NCBI GenBank assembly: GCA_009602725.1
Contig: WELB01000159.1
Location: forward strand, 236,048-255,067
Length of the DNA: 19,020 nucleotides
Direction of reading: 5' to 3'
DNA from: Spirogloea muscicola
Lineage: Eukaryota > Streptophyta > Zygnematophyceae > Spirogloeales > Spirogloeaceae
The number at the start of each line of letters is the position of its first letter. Positions within the stretch are counted from its first letter, which is position 1. This document shows positions 1 to 16,441 of the stretch, one piece after another. The notes under the pieces were generated by a model, which did not search any database, was not told the origin of the DNA, and saw nothing but the letters and a program-made list of their open reading frames with translations. The position numbers and the translations under genes are program-made.

Positions 1-314
1 GACGGGCACGCAGACGGCGCCGTTCCCGAGGGCCGGGGGCCGTCAGCGGCGGCGGCGGCGGCGGAGGCGGCGCCGGCGCCGGCGGCCTGGCCAAGGGCGG
101 ACAGTTAACGGTCGCCGCCCCCTGCCTTGGGGACAGCTGGCGCCTCCTGCGCACGCCACGCAGCCGCTTCAGCCTGCAGTTGCCCCGTGGCAGTATCGCT
201 GCATGGGATTGGCTGCCGGGAAAAGCCGCGTGGCAGGAAGCGCCGGTCCTGTTCACACGCGCGCCGCTCCGGCCAGGGTCAGCCCGGCGGGGCGTCACCG
301 TCAGGCAAAGGTGA
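1..314 (+). CDS. Possible 3' end of an unidentified upstream gene (partial)
   Basis: One forward frame (first full codon at base 3) is open from the window edge to a TGA at 312-314. It would give a Gly-rich stretch (a run of GGC codons near 45-75), then a mixed-composition segment with several Trp, Arg, Leu and Phe residues, for example GDSWRLLRTPRSRFSLQLPR. The second half does not look like a simple repeat product, which is the main reason to list it. I do not recognise the family. Triplet-repeat GC-rich DNA often keeps frames open by chance, and the other two forward frames are also open for part of this stretch. If real, it is the last exon of a gene transcribed in the same direction as the PRP16 homologue. 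Confidence 0.22.
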   Translation, partial: RARRRRRSRGPGAVSGGGGGGGGAGAGGLAKGGQLTVAAPCLGDSWRLLRTPRSRFSLQLPRGSIAAWDWLPGKAAWQEAPVLFTRAPLRPGSARRGVTVRQR

Positions 315-567
315 CGCCCTGGCGTCGTCGCCGTCCGCTAGATACCTGTTTCGGCCGCTTCTACAAGTGTGAACAAGTGCTGTACAGAAGTATCGACCCA
401 GCTCTCCTTCGTCCTATAGTGAACTAACAACATTAAAGAAATCTATGAATGAGCCATTCTGTTTATCAGCATTGTACATCTACCTTCCCGGAGAAGATGT
501 TAGCAAAATGATATTATGAGCTCATATTAGCAATGAATAACATTTTTTGCTGCAACTCACCGCCGCA

Positions 568-608
<41 letters not shown>

Positions 609-861
609 CCCCGCCCGCGCTGCCGCGGGAGTCAGCATAACAGGCGCCGCAGCTGGCGCCGTCTCCGGAGGTCCTGGCGGCTGCCGGCTCTGCGGCGCTC
701 CAGCGACGGGCCGGCAGGATTCGACTGCCGGAGCCAGACAAGGGTGTGGCGCTGCCACCGGTCCTGACGCCGCCGCGCGGCGTGGAGGCGGCGCTCCGCC
801 TCACTGCGGCTGCTTCTGATGTGAGCCCGCCGTGAGAGCCGGGTGAGCGGCTGGCGCGAGG
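315..861 (+). promoter_or_regulatory. Intergenic region, presumed promoter and leader of the PRP16 homologue
   Basis: No supported gene lies here. Bases about 370-545 are AT-rich and may be the end of the upstream gene or core promoter DNA. Bases about 555-861 are strongly GC-rich and contain the (GCC)13 run. The first helicase ATG is at 862. I see no clear TATA box at a convincing distance, so the transcription start is not placed. Frames in both directions translate only to poly-Ala, poly-Gly or Pro/Arg-rich strings from the triplet run. Confidence 0.45.
568..606 (+). repeat. (GCC)13 microsatellite
   Basis: Thirteen perfect GCC triplets in a row, preceded by an imperfect CCGCCGCA. It lies about 255 bp upstream of the helicase ATG, so probably in its promoter or 5' untranslated leader. 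Perfect runs of this length usually vary in copy number between strains. Confidence 0.95.
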
Positions 862-9800
<8,939 letters not shown>

Positions 9801-10540
9801 TACACGATCATAGGGTCCTTGTACCATACCCCTTTATAGCCCTCGTTCCCTTAATCTTTCGGCCATTTTGGCAATTGCCATGAGCTCCATAATTGATGAG
9901 TTCGCTCGAGCACCCACAGCTCCAGCAGATGCAGCATGCCTACGCAAGTCGACCATTACGTACAAGGCAGGCACACGCGAACAGCCCAAAGCAGGCGCAC
10001 TGGGCAAAAATGGTAACGCAATTGTTTAGCACAAAGTAGGCCGGCAGGCAGCTTCAACTTCTGCATTCTCCTGAAAGGAGGTATGCCAGGCCGCTGTTAG
10101 TAGTCGTCCAAGCAGCCGCCCACACCTGGGCCAGGCATGACGTGCAGTGTGAGCAGTCTGGCTTGCACTTGGTTTGTCGGCACTGTATGAGCGTTCAGCT
10201 GACTGAGTGCAAGTCCTTCTGTTGGGTAACATACGCTCTGGAAACAGTCAAGGAATGACAGTGGAGAGGTCTGTTTTACCATGCCGGATCGAGGTACTGA
10301 GAACTACTACTGTCTTGCACAGGTCCAGGAGTAAGTGAGAGTGTCTGAGTGTCAAAGGGCTCAGGAAGGTGCCCCAGTCAGGCTCCCACGTTCCAAAACG
10401 TTGTATCGGCTTCCTAATGGATATCGTTTATCACCTTGAGAGGCCAGCCAGAAAGAGGTGCAGAGTTGGAGGAGCAGCAGCAGCAGACGGGCCTTTTGGT
10501 TGCTTGAAGCCTCCTAGTTTCTTCTCCAAGGAATGGAACG
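9801..10540. other. Intergenic region downstream of PRP16 (3' UTR and spacer)
   Basis: Begins after the helicase TGA at 9798-9800 and must hold its 3' untranslated region and poly(A) site, which I could not place. It contains a 12-bp perfect palindrome TGGCAATTGCCA at 9869-9880. Short frames on both strands (60-70 codons) match no family I know. No gene is supported. Confidence 0.6.
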
Positions 10541-11045
10541 CTTATACTTAATTGTCAATCCAAAGAAAGAAAGTAAACCGATTTTGAATATGACAAAATT
10601 GCATAGCTGGAGACAAGTCACTTCGGATCAGATCTCAACTATTGTGAGAGTTTGCAATCTTATGAGAGTTTTAATGATGTCCTGATTACTCAATGATTCC
10701 TGCAATTAGAATCTTCAGTGATGAGGCAATCCAAATACGGTGTCACAACATATATATGTAACACCGTTTCAAATACGACCTATTAACAAAAAGTAATTTC
10801 GACTCCAAGCATGAACAAAGCTGGAACACGATGTGTAGAGAAGGCAAGTGTTGCACCATACGTTGATTATACTGAGAGATTCTTCTTGATAAGCGGAGTT
10901 GCAAATCTGTTTCACACAAAGTATCAATTTGAAGTGTAATCATACGTGCATTTGCCCAACTAAGATAGCATTTATTAGGGATATAGCTTTGGAGGAAAAG
11001 GACAATGTAATGGGCAAACATAGAGTTTATTTTACTGCACGTCTT
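10541..11045. other. AT-rich island between PRP16 and the retroelement block
   Basis: About 500 bases clearly richer in A and T than the surroundings. Near its middle is an imperfect palindrome (CGGTGT at 10738-10743 pairing with ACACCG at 10761-10766 around an AT-rich centre), flanked by AAATACG on both sides. I see no gene. A forward frame running from 10899 into 11375 has no family match, and its second half lies antisense to the retroelement relic. Confidence 0.5.
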
Positions 11046-11248
11046 CCTTTGTCGAGACTTTCGGTTTTATCCTACTTTGTCAAGGTGCCGAGTTCCACCA
11101 CGGCAGACTCTCTCGCCCAGGTGTATCGCACGCGCCTGACAGAATTGCTGTCGCGGTCAATGGCTCACGCGTTGCATCTGCACGCCCAGTCCGCTTTGGC
11201 TGCAGCCTCTGGCTATGATAAAAAGCTCCACTCCAGGCTTTATGGAGT

Positions 11249-12013
11249 GTGCATTAAGAGATGGAGGGCCTGTGTGGCCAAGTACGAAGGCAAGCACATT
11301 GACAAGTGTACATCACCTGCTACTAAGTTGACCCGCTCAGTAACCACGAGTCAGCACATGGAGGTCGCTAACTGATGCCCGAATACCGGACGGCAGTCGA
11401 CAAGCTCTTGAGCTACCAGCTAAGGTTCGACCAGCTTTCTGATGCAACGCATGAGCCTGAGCTCGCTGCAGACAAGCTGACACTCGACGTTGCAAGAATG
11501 ACAAGTAGGCAGCCAGCATGCCCATCTGAGCTGGAAGCATATCCTCACGTCGAGCATATCCCAGGCTTGCAACATTTTCAGTAGGGTATGGAAGCGAGGA
11601 ATGTCATGCGCAAGGGCGTTGATGCGAAATTACGTCGATAAGTCTAGACGAAGACAAATGCTGACGTACTAGCCTACGAGATACAGAATCCAACCGAAGA
11701 TATTGCCTACCTTGACCGGCTGACATAAAGGACAGCCTGATAAGAGGTCAAGAATAACGATTGTTATCAGTTGTCCAAGATCACAATACGTTAAACAAAT
11801 CGAGAATGGTTGAAATCCACTCAGCCTAGGAGGCCATGTGTTAAGCCAAGTCAGCTGTCCTAGTCATATTGACACAAATAGACCGTCGACGGGATATGGC
11901 ACGAGGACCCATGCAGCCGACATTGTCAATTGCGGCTGGTAGGAGGTGATCACTGCGGGGATAGTCAGAGTGGTGTAGGACCTTTCTCTGCTCTGCACCT
12001 TCCACTGCGTGGC
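11249..12013 (-). mobile_element. Degenerate retroelement relic, C-terminal coding end and 3' tail (left arm)
   Basis: Read on the minus strand, this stretch is a diverged copy of the region at about 13680-14302. It carries GHAVEGAEQRKVLHHSDYPR (about 12013-11930), then a roughly 300-base interruption, then a 67-codon frame (11540-11337). That frame contains AAYLSFLQRRVSACLQRAQA and ends ASVSDLHVLTRGY-stop. About 90 bases of shared 3' sequence follow, to near 11249. The pattern (Ala/Gly-rich helix, AEQRK, HYSDYP, then a Leu/Arg/Gln/Ala-rich helix with VSxCLQRAQA) resembles the region after the reverse transcriptase in non-LTR-type elements of algae. I see no RT motif here, so the class is inferred. 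Frames are broken, and it is certainly not functional. Confidence 0.6.
11598..11898. mobile_element. Candidate nested insertion interrupting the left retroelement relic
   Basis: The right-hand relic runs uninterrupted from the GCLSPR codons into the RFHTLL codons (about 13940-13975). In the left-hand relic the matching sequences lie at about 11899-11930 and 11582-11597, separated by about 300 bases with no counterpart. I could not see terminal inverted repeats or a target duplication, so it could instead be unequal decay or a replaced segment. Confidence 0.35.
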
Positions 12014-12097
12014 TATAGACAGGGGACCCGCTATTCGGAGACTAGTTTCCTGACCCGCAGCTGCTCAGCAGGGGATATTGAGCACTTAGTGGCCAAC

Positions 12098-12589
12098 TTA
12101 AGTGATCTCCTGAATTGTGTCGCTCTTCTTTCGGGCTGGCTTTTCACAGCCCTCTCCGCCGGGAGAAGGAAGTGCTCGCCCATAGAGCCCGGGAGAGCCA
12201 CTTTCTTCCTTTCCTTTCCCTTTTCTTACACTTGCTGGCAGGAGGTTATTGAGCGCCTCTTGCTTGCGCTGCTTAGCTCGTACTTTGGCCCCTTCGAACC
12301 TTGTCAATTCTTTTCGGGCTGGCTTCTCACAGCCCTTGCCCCCATTGGGAGAGCCACTTCTTCTTGCTGACGTCTTGGAGACTGGTATCCTGCCTTCTGC
12401 GCCATCCGGCCCCTGCAGACCTTCTGATCCTGTCTGACCCTTTGGGCTGGCCATCTCACTCTGGCTTTTAGGCCCCTCCGTCATTTGGCCCCTTGGAACC
12501 TTTTTGTCAATTCTTTCCGGGCTGACTTCTTCACAGCCCTTGCCCCCATTGGGAGAACCACTTCTTCTCCCTTGGACTGGAAGTGCTCA
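12098..12589 (-). CDS. Repeat-derived open frame, unknown (possibly part of a decayed element)
   Basis: A minus-strand frame is open from just after a TGA near 12589 down to a stop at 12098; the first ATG is at 12484 (128 codons). The product is basic and Ser/Gly/Lys-rich. It repeats the block GSPNGGKGCEKPARKE two to three times with variations and contains a charged stretch (RFEGAKVRAKQRKQEALNN) that could form a helix. The repeated block is simply the hairpin repeat of this region read on the minus strand. I recognise no domain. It may be coding remains of the same retroelement or chance in a repeat array. Confidence 0.2.
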
Positions 12590-12600
12590 CTCTGTGGTCT
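12125..12600 (+). repeat. Degenerate tandem repeats, each with a GGGCTG...CAGCCC hairpin
   Basis: Three related units start near 12133, 12316 and 12519 (spacing 183 and 203 bases). Each has GGGCTG, a short pyrimidine-rich loop, then CACAGCCC (6-bp stem), followed by a CCGCC- or CCCCATT-type stretch, GGGAGA and a CCACTTCTTC-like string. The second and third units also share about 25 bases of upstream sequence (GGCCCCTT, then TCAATTCTTT). A second motif, GGAAGTGCTCGCCC or close to it, occurs at 12168, 12579 and 12702. A fourth hairpin unit lies at 13645. Confidence 0.75.
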
Positions 12601-13121
12601 GACGCCGAGTCTGGGCCGGCCGGCGTCGTGCCCGCTCCGAGCGGGGCCGTTCCGAGCAACCGGGCCCGGTTGGCGTGGCAGCCCCGGTCCGCTCCTTGGG
12701 AGGAAAGTGCTCGCCCTTGGAGGAGGGGGCTAGCAAAGCCAGCCCAAAACTGAATGGAAAATGTCCATGGGGGTGGGTTTACGGGCGGTCACCAATCCTC
12801 CCAGCGACGCCCTCGCCGTGTCCTCTGCCGGGAGTCGCCGGCCGAGGCCTGTCGTCGGGCTGAGAGGGGCGCGCGCTCGTGCCGCCGCCTCGGCCGTGAC
12901 CCGCGCTGGAGGAGCAGCGAGGGAAGCGGACCCGTCCCGCGGACGACGACCGTGCCCGGAGAGGACGGGCGCCGACTGAGTGGGAGCCGCCTCCCCGGGA
13001 ACCGGCCCGGCGCCCACGCCCCGGATACGGCTACGATCTGGGGGTCACGTCACTTGGGGTGCAAATCGAACCCGTGGGCCAACCGGGGGAGAAAACAGCC
13101 GCCGTCCCCGTTTGTGCCCGC

Positions 13122-13148
13122 CGCCGGCAGCTTGTCAAGCTGCCGGCG
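13122..13148. repeat. 27-bp perfect palindrome (13-bp arms, one central base)
   Basis: The left arm CGCCGGCAGCTTG and the right arm CAAGCTGCCGGCG are exact reverse complements around a single T at 13135. It would extrude as a very stable hairpin. Possible roles include a terminator, an element terminus or a recombination scar; nothing nearby chooses between them. Confidence 0.95.
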
Positions 13149-13171
13149 AGCCGTCACGCGGATCCGGGCCC

Positions 13172-13183
13172 GGGGGGGGGGGG
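13172..13183 (+). repeat. Run of 12 G
   Basis: Homopolymer G12 just after GGGCCC. Such runs are prone to length errors in sequencing, so frames read across it should not be trusted. Confidence 0.9.
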
Positions 13184-13627
13184 TTGGTTCGGTGGGGCCC
13201 CAGCCCCCGTGCGGGGAGCCCCGGCCGCCACGTGGTGGCCAGTCGCGGCGCCGCGGAGGGGGGGCCGGCCCGCACGTTCGCGTCGGTGGCGCCCAAACCC
13301 CCCTGACCGGGTCAGGTCGCGGTTAGCCGGCCCGCGCGGGCGGGGCGGCCCAGGTCGGATAACCGGAACCTGAACGGCGGAATAACCGCGGCCCGGGGTG
13401 AGCTCGTGCGGCCGCACGCGCAGCGCCGCGGGGGCCGGCCCCCCCTCCCCGGCCTGCGCAGGGGCCCGCCCGGGGCGCCTCCCTTTTGGCTGCCCTCCCT
13501 CCCTCCTCCCCGCTTCTTCGCGCCGCCCGCCCCGCGGCCTCGGGCAGCCCGGCGTGCGCGGGCCCCGCCCTCCAAACCCCCCTCTGCTTCGCCCGCGGTG
13601 CCGGCGGCAACGGCGGCGGCCTTGGCG

Positions 13628-13628
13628 N
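13628..13628. other. Unresolved base (N)
   Basis: The only ambiguous base in the window. It lies just where the GC-rich segment gives way to the fourth hairpin repeat (13645-13663), which makes a difficult or wrong join plausible. Confidence 0.95.
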
Positions 13629-13644
13629 CTCGTCAAATCCTTTC

Positions 13645-13663
13645 GGACTGGCTTTCACAGCCC
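13645..13663 (+). repeat. Fourth copy of the hairpin repeat
   Basis: GGACTGGCTTTCACAGCCC, one base off the hairpin core, preceded by GTCAAATCCTTTC and followed by TGGCCCCCTTT. It matches the units at 12316 and 12519 over roughly 45 bases in the same orientation, about 1.1 kb away across the GC-rich segment. Confidence 0.7.
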
Positions 13664-13679
13664 TGGCCCCCTTTGAAGT

Positions 13680-14302
13680 CGTAGAAGTCAAGAATATCAT
13701 GCTGATTACCACGGACGCCCAGGGACGTCATCATCGCCGCACACTTGACATTGTGGGTGTGCAACCTGGTGGAGGATCACGGGCCCTGGTCGACGTGGTT
13801 GTTACGGAGGCGTAAAAATGTCCAGCATCGACAAACTTCGCTGGCCACGCAGTGGGCATTGCAGAGCAGAGAAAGCTACAGCACTACTCCGACTACCCCC
13901 GGTGCGATCAGCTCCTGCCAGCTGCAGTTGGCACTTTTGGCTGTCTGAGTCCGCGTTTCCACACCCTCCTCCACAACATTGCCAATCTAGGCTACACACG
14001 ACGAGCAGACTGGTTCCGGATGAGATGTGCTTGCAAGCTGCATATCTGTCTTTCTTGCGACGACGAGTTTCGGCCTGTCTGCAGCGTGCCCAGGCTAATG
14101 CCTTGAACACCAGAAAGCTGGGCGAGCTCTAGTTGGTGGCAGAAGGGCTTCTTATCCGACATCTAGTATTCAGGCATCGATTAGCGACCTTCATGTTTTG
14201 ACCCGCGGTTACTGAGCGGGTCAATCTGCTGTAGGTTATGTAGGTCTTGAGATGTGCTTGCCTTGTACTTGGCCATTTGGCCTTCGTTTGTGTCAAATGC
14301 AC
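13680..14302 (+). mobile_element. Degenerate retroelement relic, C-terminal coding end and 3' tail (right arm)
   Basis: On the plus strand, one frame reads a His/Arg and Asp-Val-rich segment ending ALVDVVVTEA, hits an in-frame TAA at 13813-13815, then continues GHAVGIAEQRKLQHYSDYPR, LLPAAVGTFGCLSPRFHTLL and RADWF. Near 14030 the match moves to another frame (AAYLSFLRRRVSACLQRAQA), and a third frame ends ASISDLHVLTRGY-stop at about 14213. The 3' tail is shared with the left arm up to AATGCAC (14296-14302). The LVDVVVT and AEQRK...YP layout is typical of the region following reverse transcriptase in algal non-LTR-type elements. The stop and frame changes make it a pseudogene. Its tail ends about 270 bases before the bHLH ATG. 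Confidence 0.65.
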
Positions 14303-14572
14303 GAAATCTGACTGTGAAGGACCTCACTGCTTTGTGGTCGTCGCCACTGCCGACAGGCTGAACGCGGCACAGACCTCCGCCGCCGCGCAGTCAGGGCTGT
14401 GGTCAAGGCTCGCGAATGCAGGGCTGGATGGAAGCCCTGGACCAGGCCTGGAACTGAAGCTTGCCCTCTGGCGGTGTCCCCAGCCGCTTGCTGCGGCGGC
14501 GGCGGCGGCGGCGGCATCGGCGGCAACGCCGGCGCGCATGGCGGCAGTAGCGGCGCGGGCGGAGTGGGCAGC
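14303..14572 (+). promoter_or_regulatory. Upstream region of the bHLH gene, with a (CGG)7 run
   Basis: Lies between the end of the retroelement relic and the first in-frame ATG of the bHLH gene. The run at 14494-14515 would encode seven Gly if translated. The bHLH frame is open back to a TGA at 14315-14317 but has no ATG before 14573, so either this is leader sequence or an unseen upstream exon splices in here. An ATG at 14538 is out of frame. Confidence 0.5.
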
Positions 14573-15627
14573 ATGGACACGTTCGACATCCCGGGCGCCG
14601 CAGACATGAGCCCCGCGGAGCTGGCGGAGGCCAAGGCGCTGGCGCAGTCCAAGAGCCACAGTGAGGCGGAGCGCCGCCGCCGCGAGCGCATCAACTCCCA
14701 CCTCGGCACGCTGCGCTCGCTCCTGCCCTCCGGCAACAAGGTCCGCATTGCCGCTGGCCTTGGCCTACAGCGTCAAACAAAGGGGGCCCCGGTGTCAGTC
14801 GCTGACGCGCGTTCCCTGGCGGCGAGGCCTTGGTTCTGCAGCAGCAGTCGGACAAGGCGTCGCTGCTGGGCGAGGTGATCGAGTACGTCAAGGACCTCAA
14901 GCGGCAGGCGCGGGACGCCAACGCCGCCGCCAGCGCCGGCGGGCCGGCCACGGTTGTGCCCGGCGACGCCGACGAGCTCCAGGTGGAGCTGGAGGCTGTG
15001 CCAGCCGATGGCGGTGGCGGCGCGGGCAAGCACCTGATCTGCGCAGCCATGTGTTGCAAGGACCGGCCGGACCTCCTCGCCGACCTCGTCCGCACGCTGC
15101 AGGTGAGCCTGCCAGGACCTGGCCACCCACTCTTCACCTGCCAAGCGACGATCTCTGCTGATTTGTAAGCATGGCAGGCCGCACAAGTTGGCGGGGTCCT
15201 TGAGCTGACCTGGGGGTCTCGAAGCTTGCAGGCGCTCAAGCTGCGGACGGTGCGTGCGGAGATCGTGACGCTGGGGATGCGTGTGAAGAATGTGTTTATG
15301 ATGGAGCCGGAGCCGCACAGCGGCCCAGCAGCCGAGCAGCAACAGCTGCGGGAGGGCGAGGACAAGCTGGCGGACGACGGTGGCCACGGTGGTCCGCCGC
15401 TGGAGGCCATCCGGGCGGCGCTGCAGGCGGTGATGCAGCGGGGCGCTGCCGGCGCCAACAGCGGTGGTGCGGCCGCCGACGCGGCGCGGCGACTTCGGGC
15501 GGCAGTGGCCGATGGCGGTGAGGACGGGTATGACCCCAGCCTGCTGTCGTCGGCCAAGCGGCCCAAGGTGTTGGCAGCAGGGGTGGCAGACGACGACGAG
15601 GCGGACGATGCGGCCGTCCTCGGGTGA
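14573..15627 (+). CDS. bHLH transcription factor with C-terminal ACT domain
   Basis: Nuclear DNA-binding regulator of the plant-type bHLH-ACT group (relatives of Arabidopsis bHLH30/AIG1, by recalled similarity). Exons are 14573-14740, 14848-15102 and 15232-15627, all phase 0, giving 272 aa. The bHLH spans about residues 26-77. The basic region KSHSEAERRRRERINSH has the His-Glu-Arg arrangement (H29, E33, R37) typical of E-box/G-box binders. The second helix (SDKASLLGEVIEYVKDLKRQ) begins exactly at exon 2. The ACT domain spans about 117-165 and is split by intron 2 (CKDRPDLLADLVRTLQ, then ALKLRTVRAEIVTLG); in plants it mediates dimerisation. A Gly/Ala-rich tail follows, with an EAIRAALQAVM helix and a final SSAKRPKV that may be a nuclear localisation signal. 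The target genes cannot be told. Start uncertainty: 14573 is the first in-frame ATG, but upstream coding sequence is possible. Confidence 0.9.
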
Positions 15628-16441
15628 ATATTGTCTCAGCACCTGACGGTCACATCATGACTTCTTGCGTTGCAAAGGACGAGGCAAAGCAGTGCGCCAT
15701 CGCAGCGGCTCGCTATGCCTGCTAGGTGATGCCCAGGAGGCTGCACCTCAGATGTTTGGGTCTAACCAAATGAGAGCGAGCCCTCCCACCGCCAGGAGAG
15801 GCAGGGGTTCAGTTTTGTCCTGCCATAAAAGCTAGTGGTTGTCTACGGACGACTTTGCTCATCAAGGGGCCAGGATTCGGTAGTGTTATGAGCAGCTTTA
15901 CTATGTCCCCCTTTCTTCTTGATATTGCGCGCCTCGGGGTTGATTGCGTGTTGCCAGTGCTGGTCTGGATTAGAGCGATACAGTTCAAGCTGTAGCATGA
16001 TCACTTAGACAGAGCTGCGCAATCCGAGCCTGCGCATGCGTGCGCCTTGCAGCACTGCCCCTCTCCTTAGTAACAGCCACAGGGTCCGGGTCCACTCAAT
16101 TTTCCAAATTGAGGTGACTGCGACTCACAATACTTTGGCAATCTGGCAAAGTGCGTGGGCTGGTGACCAAGGAAAGGGCACAGCCCACTCGGGCTACTTA
16201 GACATTGTGCACGATGCATACACTTACGCATGCAAGATGGAAGCTACTGGAGCAGCAAACTCTGCCCGGGCTTCTGGGTCCACGGGCCATTGGAAACGTT
16301 GTGACCTCGAGTAACTAAATAATGCAATATACTGCTGAAAAGGCTAGCCAGAACCCCGCTGACTTCATCGAATGTGTCCGGCATCCATTGCATGGCATGT
16401 ATGATTGAACCTGGCACCGTGAATGCCTGGCGTCTGATTCA
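15628..16441. other. Spacer between convergent bHLH and tryptophan synthase genes
   Basis: The two genes point toward each other, so this stretch must hold both 3' untranslated regions and poly(A) sites, which I could not place. A forward frame at 16036-16314 (92 codons) crosses several small inverted repeats and matches no family; I do not call it a gene. Confidence 0.6.
16095..16113. terminator. Hairpin in the convergent 3' spacer
   Basis: CTCAATTT (16095-16102) pairs exactly with AAATTGAG (16106-16113) around a 3-base loop. Soon after come CTTTG...CAAAG (about 16133-16151) and GGGCTG...CAGCCC (about 16158-16187). The cluster may help 3' end formation between convergent genes. Eukaryotic ends do not normally use such hairpins, so the role is a guess. 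Confidence 0.25.

Larger units (their letters stand above)
12595..13627. other. Very GC-rich segment without a recognisable gene
   Basis: About 1 kb with far higher GC than the rest of the window, bounded on both sides by copies of the hairpin repeat. It holds a 27-bp palindrome, a G12 run and C-rich tracts, and ends next to an unresolved base. Long frames exist on both strands because stop codons are rare in such DNA. All translate to Arg/Pro/Gly/Ala-rich strings with no family resemblance. It could be an element's untranslated region, spacer DNA or a misassembled or foreign insert; the sequence alone does not decide. Confidence 0.5.

Noticed and set aside
10369-10551. Forward frame of 60 codons downstream of PRP16
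   Set aside because: It starts with GTG rather than ATG and has no recognisable features. This is intergenic noise.
10899-11375. Forward frame of 158 codons
   Set aside because: It has no family match, straddles the AT-rich island and the antisense of the retroelement 3' tail, and has changing composition. It is probably chance.
13050-13080. String resembling a tRNA T-arm (GGGTTCGATT on the minus strand)
   Set aside because: The flanking bases do not form the 5-bp T stem, and no acceptor, D or anticodon arms can be built around it.
12754-13636. Long frames on both strands in the GC-rich block (up to 190 codons)
   Set aside because: Low-complexity Arg/Pro/Gly products, one crossing the unresolved base and the G12 run, with no recognisable domain.
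11249-14302. Possibility that the inverted arms are terminal inverted repeats of one DNA transposon
   Set aside because: The shared sequence is coding and ends with the same stop and tail. It is diverged and interrupted, and there is no transposase between the arms. Two copies of a retroelement end fit better.
14691-15642. Two long minus-strand open frames (about 290 codons each) opposite the bHLH gene
   Set aside because: They lie antisense to a gene with clear bHLH and ACT motifs, ignore its introns, and translate to Arg/Ala/Ser/Pro-rich strings. High GC explains the lack of stops.
16036-16314. Forward frame of 92 codons in the convergent spacer
   Set aside because: It crosses several inverted repeats, has no similarity I recognise, and lies where the two 3' untranslated regions should be.
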